A stretch of 64,000 nucleotides of DNA from Pegoplata infirma (taxonomy: Eukaryota > Arthropoda > Insecta > Diptera > Anthomyiidae): NCBI GenBank assembly GCA_963921195.1, contig OY992538.1, forward strand, positions 236,833,462-236,897,461. Direction: 5' to 3'. The translations under genes were made by a program, and so were the position numbers. Shown here one piece after another: positions 22,984-34,270 of the stretch (the first letter of the stretch is position 1; the number at the start of each line of letters is the position of its first letter). The notes under the pieces were generated by a model. It had not been told where the DNA came from. It searched no databases and was given only the letters and a program-made list of their open reading frames with translations.

Positions 22984-23660
22984 AACAAGTAAGAGTGTTA
23001 TATTCGGCTGTGCCGAATCTTTTATACCCTCCAACATGTAAAAAAAAATCAGGGGCGTATTTTTTTGGGAGGGGGATTCGGCGGGAGCAGTGGGGGACAC
23101 CTCCCCCTCTCGAAAAATGTTTACTAATTTATTTGTTATGCTTTTTGCACTAAAGTAATACAATGTTATCATTATTTAAATTATTTTTTATATCCACGCC
23201 CTAAAAAGGGGGCGGGCAAAAAAAAGACTAAATTTTTTAGTCCCCCGGTCCTACTGCAGTACTCTGAACTTCTTCTTGCATAAATTTGTTTCATTTGTTT
23301 AACAAAAATATAAAAAAACACGTAAAAAAAATCGTATTTTTTAGTGGTTGGTTTAGTTCCTCAAGGGGGAACTTTTTTCCCCCTGGTCCGATTTTGCCCA
23401 TTTACGAACTTAACCTGCCTAGGACCATAAGACATATTCGTGCCAAACTTAACGAGTCTAGCTATTTTATTTTGGACTGCATCGTGTCTTATACAGACGG
23501 ACGGACGGGCGGACATACGGACATTCTAGAAAAGTCTTAGAATCGATCATAGATCAATAATATATATACTTTATGGGGTCCCCGACCGATATTTCGATGC
23601 GTTACAAACGGAATGACAAAGTGAGTATACCCCCATACTGTAGTTGGAGGGTATACAAAT
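22984..23660 (-). repeat. DINE-1/mini-me-like unit, family A, near complete
   Basis: On the plus strand it starts AACAAGTAAGAGTG, then the hairpin TTCGGCTGTGCCGAA and TTTTATACCCTCCAAC. It then passes through the body to (GGAC)n at 23497-23522, the TA tract at 23558-23568 and GTAGTTGGAGGGTATAC. It is the reverse of 9632-10338. Confidence 0.75.
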
Positions 23661-24349
23661 TTGAGTGGAAAATGAAGTTTATGAGTAAAAAAAAAAAATA
23701 AGTGAAAAAAATTTGAGTAAAAAAATCATTCCATTTCGAGTACCAAATTACACTCTTTTTACCCCCTCAGAATTGGAATTTTAAAAAAGTTTTTTTAACG
23801 TCTTTTTTAGATAGAAGCCCCTACTCATCAAATTTCAAGATTCCATGTTTATTATTTCAGAAGATGGAAAGAGTACTAAAGTACATTTCCTTACCCTTTT
23901 TGTGCTCTTAGAGTTTGATTTAACAAAAGTACAAAAAAAAAAATCAAGCTAGAGTATCACGAATTTCAAGTTTTTAGTGCTATTATTTTTGGAAAAAGAA
24001 AAATTACCCATGCACAATTTTTACACTATTTGCCTCCTTCAGGCGCGGATCCAGGGGGTGGGAAAATGGGATTTCTCCCCCCCCCCCCCAAAATAATTAA
24101 AAAAAAAAAAAGAAAGAAAAGGAAAGGAAAGGAACAAACATAGAAAGAATATGGCCAGGATGTAAAAAAATCCTTAGGAGTGGTATTTGTGTGCTGATGA
24201 TTTACAGCACACATAGCCTCTATAAAATGTTTTAGAATTAAAAAAATTCCGTATGAGAAACTTAAATAACAATCAAGTAATGGAAATTTTCAAACCGAAT
24301 AACTATCCTTATCATTTTCTAAGGAAAAAGTATTTTCTGAAATATTTTT

Positions 24350-26190
24350 TATAGACAAATGACTCAGAATTCCTGAGTTTCCTGAAACATTTTGGTACTT
24401 ATTTGTCTCTGAATGTAAGAATTTTTTTTAATTTAAAAAGTATATCAAATTTTAGGAAAAATCTCTTTTCTATAGAAAAAATCCCTCAGAAACTGGAAAT
24501 TTTTCCTTAGAAACAACGTTCCAGAATCTAACAAGAATTTTTCTGTAAAAAAAATTTCTCAGAAGTAGATAACATTTCTACAGGACAGGCGTTTCAGAAT
24601 CTGAGTTCTTCTATGGGAAAATATATTTTTTTATGGAAAATTGTTTAATAGAAAACTATATCAGAACCTGAGATTTTTTTAGTACGAAATATCTCTAAGA
24701 ATCAGAATTTTTTTCCGTTGAAAGATTCTGAGAATTTTTCTATAGGAAATGTGTCTCTAAATATTTTAATTTTTCGTTAAAAAAAATGTTTCAGAACCTT
24801 AGAAAACATTAGAAGGCACTTTAACCGTAAAATTTTTTTTATTGAAAAATGCTATTAAGTTTATGGTCTTATTTTTAGAAAAGTGTTTTTTCATAAAATG
24901 TTTTGGAAACTGATCATTTTCTTTTAAAATATATGTTTCAGGGTCTAAGAATTTTTGAATACGAAAAAGTTTTTAGAATCTGAGAATAACTTTAAAATAT
25001 GAGAATTATTAATTATCAGAACTTGGAAAATTTTTTTATAGAAACCCAATAAGCCAAATTGCTGGAATTCAAGTGTAATTCAAGCGTAATTCCAGTCACA
25101 TTTTCAATTTTCAAGCCTTGAATTCAACTTGAATTATACTGTAATTCAATAGCACATACCAGCAAAACGGATACTTGAATTCAAGTCGAACAGAAAAGTG
25201 TAAAAACACTTGAATTCAAGCCCTAAAAGCAAGCGTAATTCCAGTCAAACCTAAAAATATGGTTGGAAAATCACTTGAATACGGCTTGAATTCGGCTTGA
25301 ATTATAGTTGAATTCAAGCCCAATTCCAGTGCAATTCCAGTGCAATTCAAGTCTATTTCCAGTTCATTTCTATAAAGCCAGCATCATTGTTAAATATATA
25401 AAAAACACCCCGCCTTTTTGCACTGCTATTTATTATTCATTTATTCACACAAAATACATAGAAATGGATACAAATTTGAATATAAAATGGTAATTTTACA
25501 TAAACTTCAAAGATGGACTTCAGATAAAATCTTGCAGATGAAAATCGGCTTACCATCCAAGAATTCTATTCGCATATACGGAGGTCTTATTCAGTTTTTA
25601 TCTACTGAAGCAAATTGATGTTTTTCTTCAAACTCTAGATATTTGTCGTGGAAAACTACGAAAAAAAATAGAGAAATGATTAGAAAATTGGCCACTAACG
25701 ATGTAAACATATTCCTTACCATTGTAAAGAGATTATTTCAGTTCTTTGTTTTGAAATTTGATTTTTTTTTGTTTTGAAATTTGATTTGACAATTTTTTCT
25801 TATACAATTCAAAAAAGGTTTGACTTGATTTGCACTTGAAAAAATTGCTTAAAAACAGCTTGAATTCAAATAAAATTTCAAGCACTTGAATTTTAAATTT
25901 TTGGAGCTTATTGGGAAGAAATGTTTCAGAATCTCAGAATATTTCTATAGAAAAAAGTTTAAAAATCTGAGACAGTTTCTAAAAGAAAATATTGAATCTG
26001 TGAGTTTTTCTGCAGAAAATACGATCTGAGAATTAAAAAAAATTTACATCAAAGGGTTTGAAATCCTAACATTTTTCTAAAGAAAAATATCTCAGAAATG
26101 GATAATGTTTTAATATGAAAAACATTTAGAATATGAAAGTTTTTCTGAAGTAAAAATGTCTTAACATCTGAGAAAGTTTTTGAAGGAAAC
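24350..26190. repeat. ~35-bp satellite (TTTCTATAGAAAAATGTCTCAGAATCTGAG), array 1
   Basis: Degenerate copies of TCAGAATCTGAGA plus TTTTTCTATAGAAAAA extend through the hAT interior and are broken by the 25045-25915 element. The same satellite forms a second array at 61465-62775. The unit contains two short palindromes (TCAGAATCTGA-type and TATAGAAAAA-type). Confidence 0.7.
25045..25915. mobile_element. TIR element CCCAATAAGC...GCTTATTGGG inside the satellite
   Basis: 10-bp ends are inverted repeats. Subterminal AATTCAAGTG/CACTTGAATT motifs are tandemly repeated (25065-25360). AA flanks both sides. Two short frames at 25308-25618 show no domain. The class is unknown. Confidence 0.65.
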
Positions 26191-26192
26191 AT

Positions 26193-27953
26193 TCCAGCAA
26201 AAATAAATCGAGATTTCGGCGACACAGCATCTTTTTATAGCATACCGATGCGCATCCAAAGAGCGCTCTTGTGGATGCAGTAAAAGTAAGGGGAAAAAAT
26301 TTAAATTTTTTGTTAAGATTTTTTATATAAAACTTAAAATATAAAATTATATTTTGATAAAATTTCACACATGCTTTCCTTTTAAATATATTAAACACTT
26401 TTTGAATAAAAATCCATGAGTTTTGGACAAAGACACATGATTTCACTGCATCATTATTGCACATTAATCATCGCTGCAAAGAGTGCTTCAATCATAACAC
26501 CTTTAACACATTTTGAATGAAAAAAAAAAATTGAGCACACCATTTCCACTTTAGTTTCAGAAAATACAAATTATATTACAAAAAATGTCCAATCATATTT
26601 TAGACTCTCCAATTATATTTAAAAATGTCCAATTATATTTCAAAAATTTCCAATATAATTGAAAATTTCTGAAATGTTTTTAAATATTTTTTGGTTATAA
26701 ATGGTAATATCTGAAATATAAATGGAAGTTTCTGAAATATAATTTGAAATTTTCTAAATATAATTGGACAGTTTTTAAATGTAATTGGATCTCTTAGGCG
26801 ATATTTCTTCCAAATGCTTGCAGGGATTCAACTGATTTTCAGAATTAGTCAATTGTAATTAAGATTTTCAAATTGTCCCAGCAAAACTTTGGTAATGGGT
26901 AGTGATTATATAACACATTACCAGGTAATGTACATACCTTATTTGTAGCATTATTTTATGATGTCTTACCAAACATTTGTTCCACAACGTATTATTTTCA
27001 AGTGAAAAATAATGCATTACTAATAATTTGCTACGTAATGCATGATTATTGGAAAAAATGTATTTCATATTTATTATTTCTAAACATTAAATCATGGATG
27101 ACTTATATTTGGTTACATTATGTATTATTTTAAAGTTTGAAATAATGCATTATTTATAATTGGATGCATAATGCGTTACAATAACATAAAAAATAATTAT
27201 TTTATAAAAAAATGCATAAGTTTAAACTAGAGATGGGCTCACGACAGGAAATTTCTAACGACACACACTCACGAGCATATTTTATCTACTTACACTCACT
27301 TACAATCACGTGAGTAAATTTAATACAAAATTACTTTTTCACTACTCGTAACACCTTATATATTATCTTCTGGTATGCTATATTATTTCATTTCTCGTAA
27401 CCTATAAAATATCATATATTTTACACCTTACTCGTATTCTTCGTTATAAATTTATGACTTATTTTATACCTTACTGGTATTCTTTGTGATAATGTGGATG
27501 CATTACTTTTAGTCTCATCGCCTGTTAAAATCATCAATGCTGCAATGTATAAAATAAGAGATCCTATACCTTATTTTATACCTTATTTGGTAATCTAAGT
27601 TTTGCTGGGGTATTCAAAATAGTCAATTGTGTTGAAAATTGTAAAATGTCAATTGTATTTCAGATTTTGTAATTAGTATTTCAGAAACAGTCAAATGTGC
27701 TTCATCTTTATTCTGCTTAAAAAGCTGCAAAAAGATACATGAATTCACTGCATCTTTATAGCGATTTTTTTAGCGCTCTAAAGAGATGTGAATTCAGAGC
27801 ATCTTAAGAGCGCTTTTTCGGTGTATCCAACTAGCGCTCTAAAGTGTGACATCGCCTTCGAGAATCATGCATGAATTCAGCGGGTTTGGATGCGCTCCTT
27901 GACTCGAGTTTCCTTTCCAAAAGCTGCTGCCAGTTCAGCAAAATTTCTGCTGG
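26193..27953. mobile_element. Decayed TIR element CCAGCAAAAAT...AAATTTCTGCTGG
   Basis: Short inverted ends lie at 26194 and 27953. The interior has GCATCTTTTTATAGC and AGCGCTCT motifs repeated in inverse orientation (26226-26280 against 27740-27880), and a 19-25-bp tandem repeat of TGTCCAATTATATTT (26580-26780). It contains the nested element at 26877-27609. Confidence 0.5.
26877..27609. mobile_element. TIR element CCCAGCAAAACTT...AAGTTTTGCTGGG
   Basis: 13-bp inverted ends, GT on both flanks and internal GGTAATG/CATTACC-type motifs. It is related by its ends to 61994-62483. It is non-coding and nested in the preceding element. Confidence 0.65.
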
Positions 27954-28873
27954 GATGTTTAAGAGTGTGATACTTCATTGATTTTTTTTTCGTTATATTG
28001 GACTTTTAGTATAATTTTTTATTTTTTAAATAAGAATTTTAATGTAAGCTAATTTTTATGACTGTAAAGTCATTATATTAATATTTTCCCATACAAACCT
28101 GCAACAAAGTTCAAAAATTCCCAATTCTCGAGAGCATTTCTAAAAATTTGGAATACAGTCTAATATTATTTTGCATAAAAATTTGCAGCATAAAAATTTT
28201 CAGCATAAAAATTTGCAGCATAAAAATGCTGTCATAATTGTGACTATAACGGTCTTATTTATGGAGAAAATCGGTCAGTTAGGGTTCCCTTGTGAAAAAA
28301 ATTTTGGAGTAAAAAATCCAAAAGCTGGATCCTTTATTGTAAAGTTTTTAGGTATTTTCTACACACATGTGAAAAAAAAAATCTTTTTTTTTTGTTTTTT
28401 CTTATTTATACAGTATTGTAAATATTAACAAAATTTCACAAAACACCCCCCCCCCCCCCCCCCGGGGAACAACCAAACTTTATTGCTTTACGAAATTTTT
28501 TTGTTTAAAAAAAAAACCTCCCCCCCCAAATGAAATTCCTGGATCCGCGCCTGGCCTCCTTAGAATCGAAATTTCTAAAAAAGTACTTTTTTATAATGAT
28601 TTTTTAACCCTTTTTGTCCGTATTTAGTTTAGTTCGTATTTACAAAAAATCCTTTTTATACATTGTGCTGATGTTTGTAACTACCCGAAATAACATTATC
28701 AAATCTGAATTTAATCGGACCATTTTTGGACTTAGGCCCCATATAAAAATTTTTTATTCGAAATTTGGTTTGTGAGAGTATTTTACACTTATCAAAGATA
28801 TGACTAAAGATAGATCCAATCGGTGCATGTTTTAACTTGGGACCCATTTTCCGGAAAACACAGGTGTAGGGTA

Positions 28874-29851
28874 CACTCAAAAAAAACTTGTAAAATTACA
28901 AGAAAAGTTTGTAACTTTTTTTTGCTACCTCTTATTTGACATAAATTCCTTGTTATTTAACAAGCTTCTTACCAATAATTTTGTAATTTTACAAGCTTTT
29001 TACAAACAAAAACAAGTAAGAAAGTTATAGTCGGTCAAGACCGACCATATAATACCCTACACCAGAGTTTCCCGGGAAATGGGTCCCAAGTTGAAACATG
29101 GACTGATTAGATCTATATTTTGTCAAATCTTTAATAAGTGTAAAGAGCACTCACAAATCAAATTTGAGTGGAATAGGCTTCTTTTTGTTGACAATAAACC
29201 GCTTCAATTTTCACATGGGACCTAAGTCCAAAAATGGTCCGATGATAATCCGATTTGATAAGATTATTGAAGTACGCGTTTAACATACACAAACAAAATT
29301 TTAATTAAATATTTTCTATTTTCATGAAATTTGAGAGATCTATGTGAAAATCGGGAAGGTGGTTTGTATGGGGGCTACAAGAAGAACTGGTCCAATTTCT
29401 TCAAAATTCGGAATGGTGATTTGTGTGGATGAAACATGATTACCTGCCAAAAGATATCTATTAAAATGCGGTTATAAGAGTCATTTGAGCCAATACTAAA
29501 GAGGACCTTTGTATGGGGGCTAGGTCTAAATATGGACCGATTTTTTTCAATTTCAATAGGCTTCGTGTTTACACCGTTTACATGGACAGACGGACGGACG
29601 GACATCGCTAAATCAACTCAAAAAGTGATTCTAAGTCGATCGATATACTTAGTTACAAACATCAGCACAAACTCATTATACCCTGTACCACAGTGTAGTG
29701 TAGGGACTAAATAGTAAATTTACAATTTTTTGACGCGATAAAACTTACAAGACCGAAAATTATTTTTTAAAAAGCAAGGAAAACTGTCAAATATTGGCAA
29801 AATGGGATTACGAGACTTTTTCTAGTAATTTGACAAGTTTTTTTTTGAGTG
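28874..29851. mobile_element. TA-flanked MITE CACTCAAAAAAAAC...GTTTTTTTTTTGAGTG, copy 4
   Basis: Ends CACTC and GAGTG are flanked by TA (28872-28873, 29852-29853). Subterminal motifs are CTTGTAAAATTACAAG and TAATTTGACAAG. It carries a family B unit (29011-29706) as cargo, so its core is only about 280 bp. Confidence 0.75.
29011..29706 (-). repeat. DINE-1-like unit, family B, complete, nested in MITE copy 4
   Basis: On the plus strand it starts AACAAGTAAGAAAGTTATAG, then the GTCGGTCAAGACCGAC hairpin, AATACCCTACACCAG, and ends GTACCACAGTGTAGTGTAGGGA. The GTCY tract is at 29584-29603. It is oriented opposite to the outer family B unit. Confidence 0.75.
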
Positions 29852-29999
29852 TATTATATGGTCTATAATTTTCTTACTTGTTTTAAAACGCATTTCCGAT
29901 AGAGGATCAACAAATTTTGAGGTTCTATTTTCAGAAGTAGTACCAAACTGCACTTTTATACTATTTAAGAATGGGAATTTTCAAAAAAAAAAAAAACAT

Positions 30000-31690
30000 T
30001 TTTGATTACGAATCTCGGATGCCCCACGCTATATTTCGACAAAAATCTAAATCTTCAACAGATCCGTTTTTAATAAAAAATCGTGTCCAAAAGTCAAAAA
30101 AAAATTATATTTCGTGCTTATCTCGAACACGGTGAGAGATATGAACAAATTACTCAGAACAAAAATTATTCCTCGGGAAAATTGCAACAAAACTGCTTAT
30201 TTACATACTTCAATGCTTTTGTTGTCAAAAATTGCACTTTAAAATTCCGGGCTAAAAACTTTGCGTTTTTCGTAAAAAAATAACGATTTGATAATACCGG
30301 ATTATAACTTTTTAATTTACTTACTTTCCTTAAATTTGATCGGATTTGCTCCAAAATTTTTTGGCTGTAGTAATTTTTTATACCCTCCACTCTAGTGATA
30401 GAGGGTATATATAAGTTTGTCATTCCGTTTGTAACACATCGAAATATTGGTCTAGGACCCCATAAAGTATATATATTCATGATCCTTGATCGATTTTAAG
30501 TCGATCTAGCGATGTCCGTCCGTCCGTCCGTCCGTCCGTCTGTCTGTCTGTCCGTTGAAAACACGCTAACTTTTGAAAGACTTCACGGAGGCTCCTGAAG
30601 TTTGACATATATGTTCTTCATTTACCGGGTCAGGTTGGTATTGCAATCCAGCAAAATCGGTCCAGTGGTTCAAAAGTTATGAGCAAAATAGTAAATTTCG
30701 GCAAGGGTATTGTTCGAATTTACAAGATTAAAACCACTATTACTTTCGAAAGACAATTCTGAGGGGACTGAAGCTTAGCATATATATTTGTTGTTCCCCA
30801 ACGCTGTTTGGTTTTGAATTTCAGCAAAATCGGTTCAGTGGTTCAAAAGTTATAAGCAATGCACTGAATTTCAGATTTGTTTCACCTTAAACTGTTGAAA
30901 ACTCGTTAAACAAGTTTTAATAGCATGGTGAAATACCAGTTTTGTAACACTTGTTGTTGTTTGTTTTCTGGTCGTGGGGTGCAGTTTAGTTGTTAGACAA
31001 GTAAATATTTGTTATTGTTTTGTTATTGTTAGTGTAACTGTATGTAACGGGAAAAAATCAAATAAAGTATGTGTATGATTGAATGTTAATTTGTTTTTGG
31101 TTTTTAAAGAAAAGGATGGTAATATAAAAAGAGGAAAATATGTGAAATAGTTTTTTTTTTTTTGTATTACATATAGGTATACAACAACAAAAATATTTTA
31201 CAAAGTAAAAATTTGTTACTCAAAGAAATTGTACACTAAAAAAATATTTACACTCAAAAAAAAAAATGTTACACTCAAAAAAAAAAAATTTACACATTAT
31301 TATTTTTTTGAATGAAATGGCAGACTCAAAAAAATGTTGACAGTCAAAAAAATTGTACACTCAAAAAAATTTGATTGATTAAAAGAAAGTTTGACTCAAA
31401 ATAGTATACATATTTCTAATAAAAAATTTGTAATGCAATTTTTTTTAATTTTTTTTAGAAAATTACTATCAGATAACATTGTGGAGGGTATTCGTAGATT
31501 CGACCAAGTCGAATTTAATTTTTCTACTTGTTAATACCTTTCATTGTTTTCGAGATAAGCTTGAAATGTAAATTTTTTGACGTTTGAACGCGATATTTTC
31601 AAAAACGGCTCTGGCGAAGATTTTGACTTTTATCGAAATTAAGTAGTGGGGCACACCAAATTCAAAAACAAAAAAGACATTTACAGTGTT
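30000..31690. repeat. Foldback arms flanking a family C unit
   Basis: 30010-30150 (ATGCCCCAC, CTAAATCTTC, GTTTTT..TAAAAAATCG, GCTTATCTCGAA) is inversely repeated at 31540-31690 (TTCGAGATAAGC, AAAACGGCTCTGGC, GTGGGGCA). The family C unit lies between the arms. A 66-codon frame at 30083-30283 is incidental. Confidence 0.55.
30377..31528 (+). repeat. DINE-1/mini-me-like unit, family C, near complete
   Basis: It starts TATACCCTCCACTCTAGTG, then CCCCATAAAG, (TA)n, GATCGATTTTAAGTCGATCTAG, and (GTCC)6(GTCT)n at 30513-30555. It ends GTGGAGGGTATTCGTAGATTCGACC and TTTCTACTTG. Direct repeats of TTGGTATTGCAAT/GGTTCAAAAGTTATGAGC occur in the body. A CACTCAAAAAAA VNTR lies at 31228-31400. Confidence 0.75.
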
Positions 31691-31699
31691 CGCAACTTA

Positions 31700-33420
31700 A
31701 GGTTGAAGTCGGTTCGAACGAAGCGTGTTAATATTAAAAATGGATTCATTTTCAACTATTTGAAATCGGGTTAAATCTTCATTTGATTCTTTTATTAAAC
31801 TCCTTCTATTCCAACTTCTTTCATATACTATCTTAATCTCTTAACACACCTTCCCCTATTTAAAAAAAAAAAGTAGTGGTTATTTCATTTTCACTTTAAC
31901 ATAAATAAGCTCTTTCACATCATTTCCTAAACATGTTTTTAATAAGTATGTTTGTTTATATAATTTAATTAATTTTGTTTTTTTTCATCTTTTTTGTTGA
32001 GGCATATCACATAAAATTTTTTATATGCAAGTTGTACGATTAAATAAATGGATATGTGATAATTGGATGATTAGTATATGTGGAGAGGATTAAGGCAAGA
32101 TTTTTCTATTTTCTATTTTTCCCCCTCAAACATTTTATGGTTTTATAAACATCTTAATAGTTAAGGACAACGTGTGAATAACTTAAACAGTAACAGGAGC
32201 TAGAATTAGTAAGAATTAGTTAATGAATGATGAATGCCTTCTTTATAGAGTTCAGTGAATTTGTTAATTCTTCAGTGAGAATTTGATTAATTTATGTTAC
32301 AAGAAAACATTTTAATGAGTATGAGAAATGGTGGTTTAAAAGGTAGTAAGCTGAAAATTTTCATAGAGTTTTGTTTTGAATTTCTTAAGAAGGGAAAAAA
32401 TCGGCTGATAACTGTTAATCTTTGTTAGGTTAGGTCTTTGATAACGACTTTTCGGAAGTAAAAGCAGTCAAATTCTCATTCCGATTTATAAACCCAATTG
32501 GATTAGAATAGTTTTTTTTTTTTAACTCCAACCAAACAAAGAAAAATTTTGCATTTGCCTCCATCTTTAAAATAGTTGGGAATCGTAATAAAAATTATTC
32601 ATAAAACAAAAACTATTAAAAAATTTTGCAATGCTACATAAAATTTTTTTATTAAAAGTTAAAGCCTGTTGTGAACCAAAAAAAAATAATCTATAAAAAA
32701 TTAATAATATTTTTTTTTGCTTCTAGTAATCGTAGCTGGTTTTTATTTGAATAGTATTAATATGAAATCGCTTTGAGACATGCAAAGTTACACTAACTAT
32801 AAAAAGTGTTGAATTACAGAAGCATTAGCACATGTTAACAATAATTGTGCAATTTCCTTAGGCATTGAGTCCAGATTGGAAAAATAATGTGGATAAATAA
32901 TCCTGGTGTAGTTTGTAATACACAAAAAACAAAAAAAACCTCACGCGATAATGAAAATCGATACTTCTTTGTGGGTGTGATTTAGAATCCGCAAACACAG
33001 TTAACGATTAATTTAAGAGGTGTGAACAGTTGTTAGCTTCTTAAGTAAAAAAGCAAAAACAAAATAAATTATAAAAGACTTTGAGGGCAGATTACACACA
33101 TTACTAATCATGTTACTAACTGGAACTGTCATTAAGCTATTTATCAAAATGGTTAGTAATCAAAAAAAAAAAAAAAGCTTAAACTAAATAAAAACAAACC
33201 GCTTGTAAAACTGTGAAACAAATTTGAGGTCAACGAGTGTATTTTGAATGAGACCAAAAAATAAAGTAGACTACCAGAAGACCAAAACCCTCAATGGGCA
33301 TGGTTTTTCTTTTATGACCTACTGTATTTTTTTATTTTTTTTTTCAAAGACGTTTGGAAAATGTCAAAAAACAATAATAAATGCACTTCTGAGCTTTAAA
33401 ACCGTGCACAGTGTTTTTTT
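31700..33420. other. Apparently unique gene-free stretch
   Basis: No repeat boundary or coding domain is recognised. Several ATTAATTAAT and AAAAAA tracts are present. It may be intron or intergenic host DNA. Confidence 0.3.
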
Positions 33421-33424
33421 ACAA

Positions 33425-34226
33425 ATATACCCTACACCACTCTGTGGTACAGGGCATAATGAGTTTGTGCTGATGTTTGTAACTACCCGAAATATTGGTC
33501 CTAGACCTACCTATATATACCGATCGACTCAGAATGACTTTTTGAGTCGATTTAACGATGTCCGTCTGTCCGTCCGTCTGTCCATCTATCGGTTTAAGCA
33601 CGATACAGGTCTCAATTTTCAATCAATTGACTTGAAATTTGAAACTTAAGCATCTTTTGGCCCAAGGACGAAACCTATTGAAATTGGAGAAAATCGGTCC
33701 ATGTTAAGACCTAGCCCCCATATAAACGCCCCCTTTGAATTCGGCTTAAATGACTCTAATAACCGTATTATAATAGATATTTAGCAGGTAATCAAATTTT
33801 GTATGCACGAATCTTCATTTCAAGTTTCAAAGGAATCGGGTCAGTCCTTCTGGTAGTCCCCATACAAACCATCCTCCCGATATTCACATAAATCCCTCAA
33901 AATTCATGAAAATGGAAATATTTGATAAAAATTGTATTTTTAGGTGTTAAACGTGTACTTTAGTAACCTAATCAAATCGGAATATAATTGTACCATTTTT
34001 GGACTTAGTCCCCCATATAAAAATTTCGACCGATATTCAGTTAAATCGGTCTATTGACAAAAAAAAAATAAACCAATTCCACTAAAATTTAATCTGCGTG
34101 TGTTTTCTACACTAAATAAAGACAGATCTAATCGGTCCATGTTTGGCCTTGGGACCATTTTCCGGAAAACACTGGTGTAGGGTAACATATGGTCGATCTT
34201 GACCGACTATAACTTTCTTAGTTGTT
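33425..34226 (+). repeat. DINE-1-like unit, family B, complete
   Basis: ATACCCTACACCACTCTGTG, GCATAATGAGTTTGTGCTG, CCGATCGACTCAGAATGAC, (GTCCGTCTGTCC)n at 33560-33584, the TTTTGGACTTAGTCCCCCAT region, then GTGTAGGGTAACATATGGTC, the GTCGATCTTGACCGAC hairpin and TTCTTAGTTGTTT. Open frames in it are shared repeat text. Confidence 0.8.
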
Positions 34227-34270
34227 TTTTGTTTGTAAAAAAAAATATTTTTTTTTTAGCAAAAAAGTAT

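Larger units (their letters stand above)
24040..28553. mobile_element. 4.5-kb hAT-type non-autonomous element
   Basis: Ends are CAGGCGCGGATCCAGG at 24040 and CCTGGATCCGCGCCTG ending 28553, a 16-bp perfect inverted repeat, with an exact 8-bp duplication GCCTCCTT at 24032-24039 and 28554-28561. CAG...CTG ends with 8-bp duplications are known of hAT elements. Poly-C runs (24077-24089, 28446-28463) sit close to the ends. The interior is a ~35-bp satellite and smaller nested TIR elements. No transposase is visible, so it depends on an outside enzyme. Confidence 0.85.
23700..28620 (-). repeat. Family D repeat interrupted by the 24040-28553 element
   Basis: 23750-24039 and 28554-28620 carry minus-orientation family D text (TTACCCCCTCAGAATTGGAA, then TGCCTCCTT joined to AGAATCGAAATTTC). 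Removing the insertion and one GCCTCCTT restores a continuous monomer. Confidence 0.6.
28660..29882 (+). repeat. Family B DINE-like unit interrupted by a TA-flanked MITE
   Basis: 28660-28873 (GTGCTGATGTTTGTAACTAC ... ACACAGGTGTAGGGTA) is continued by 29852-29882 (TTATATGGTCTATAATTTTC). One TA at the junction restores the usual GTGTAGGGTATTATATGGTC. The unit has an internal deletion removing the GTCY core. Confidence 0.7.

Noticed and set aside
28446..28463. C18 run as a possible functional i-motif or G-quadruplex site
   Set aside because: Homopolymer runs like this are common near the ends of these elements and are prone to assembly error; no further structure supports a function.
33248..33649. 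133-codon plus-strand frame, and the similar frame at 38482-38709
   Set aside because: Both share YPTPxCGTGxNEFVLMFVTTRN because they read the 5' part of family B DINE-like units.
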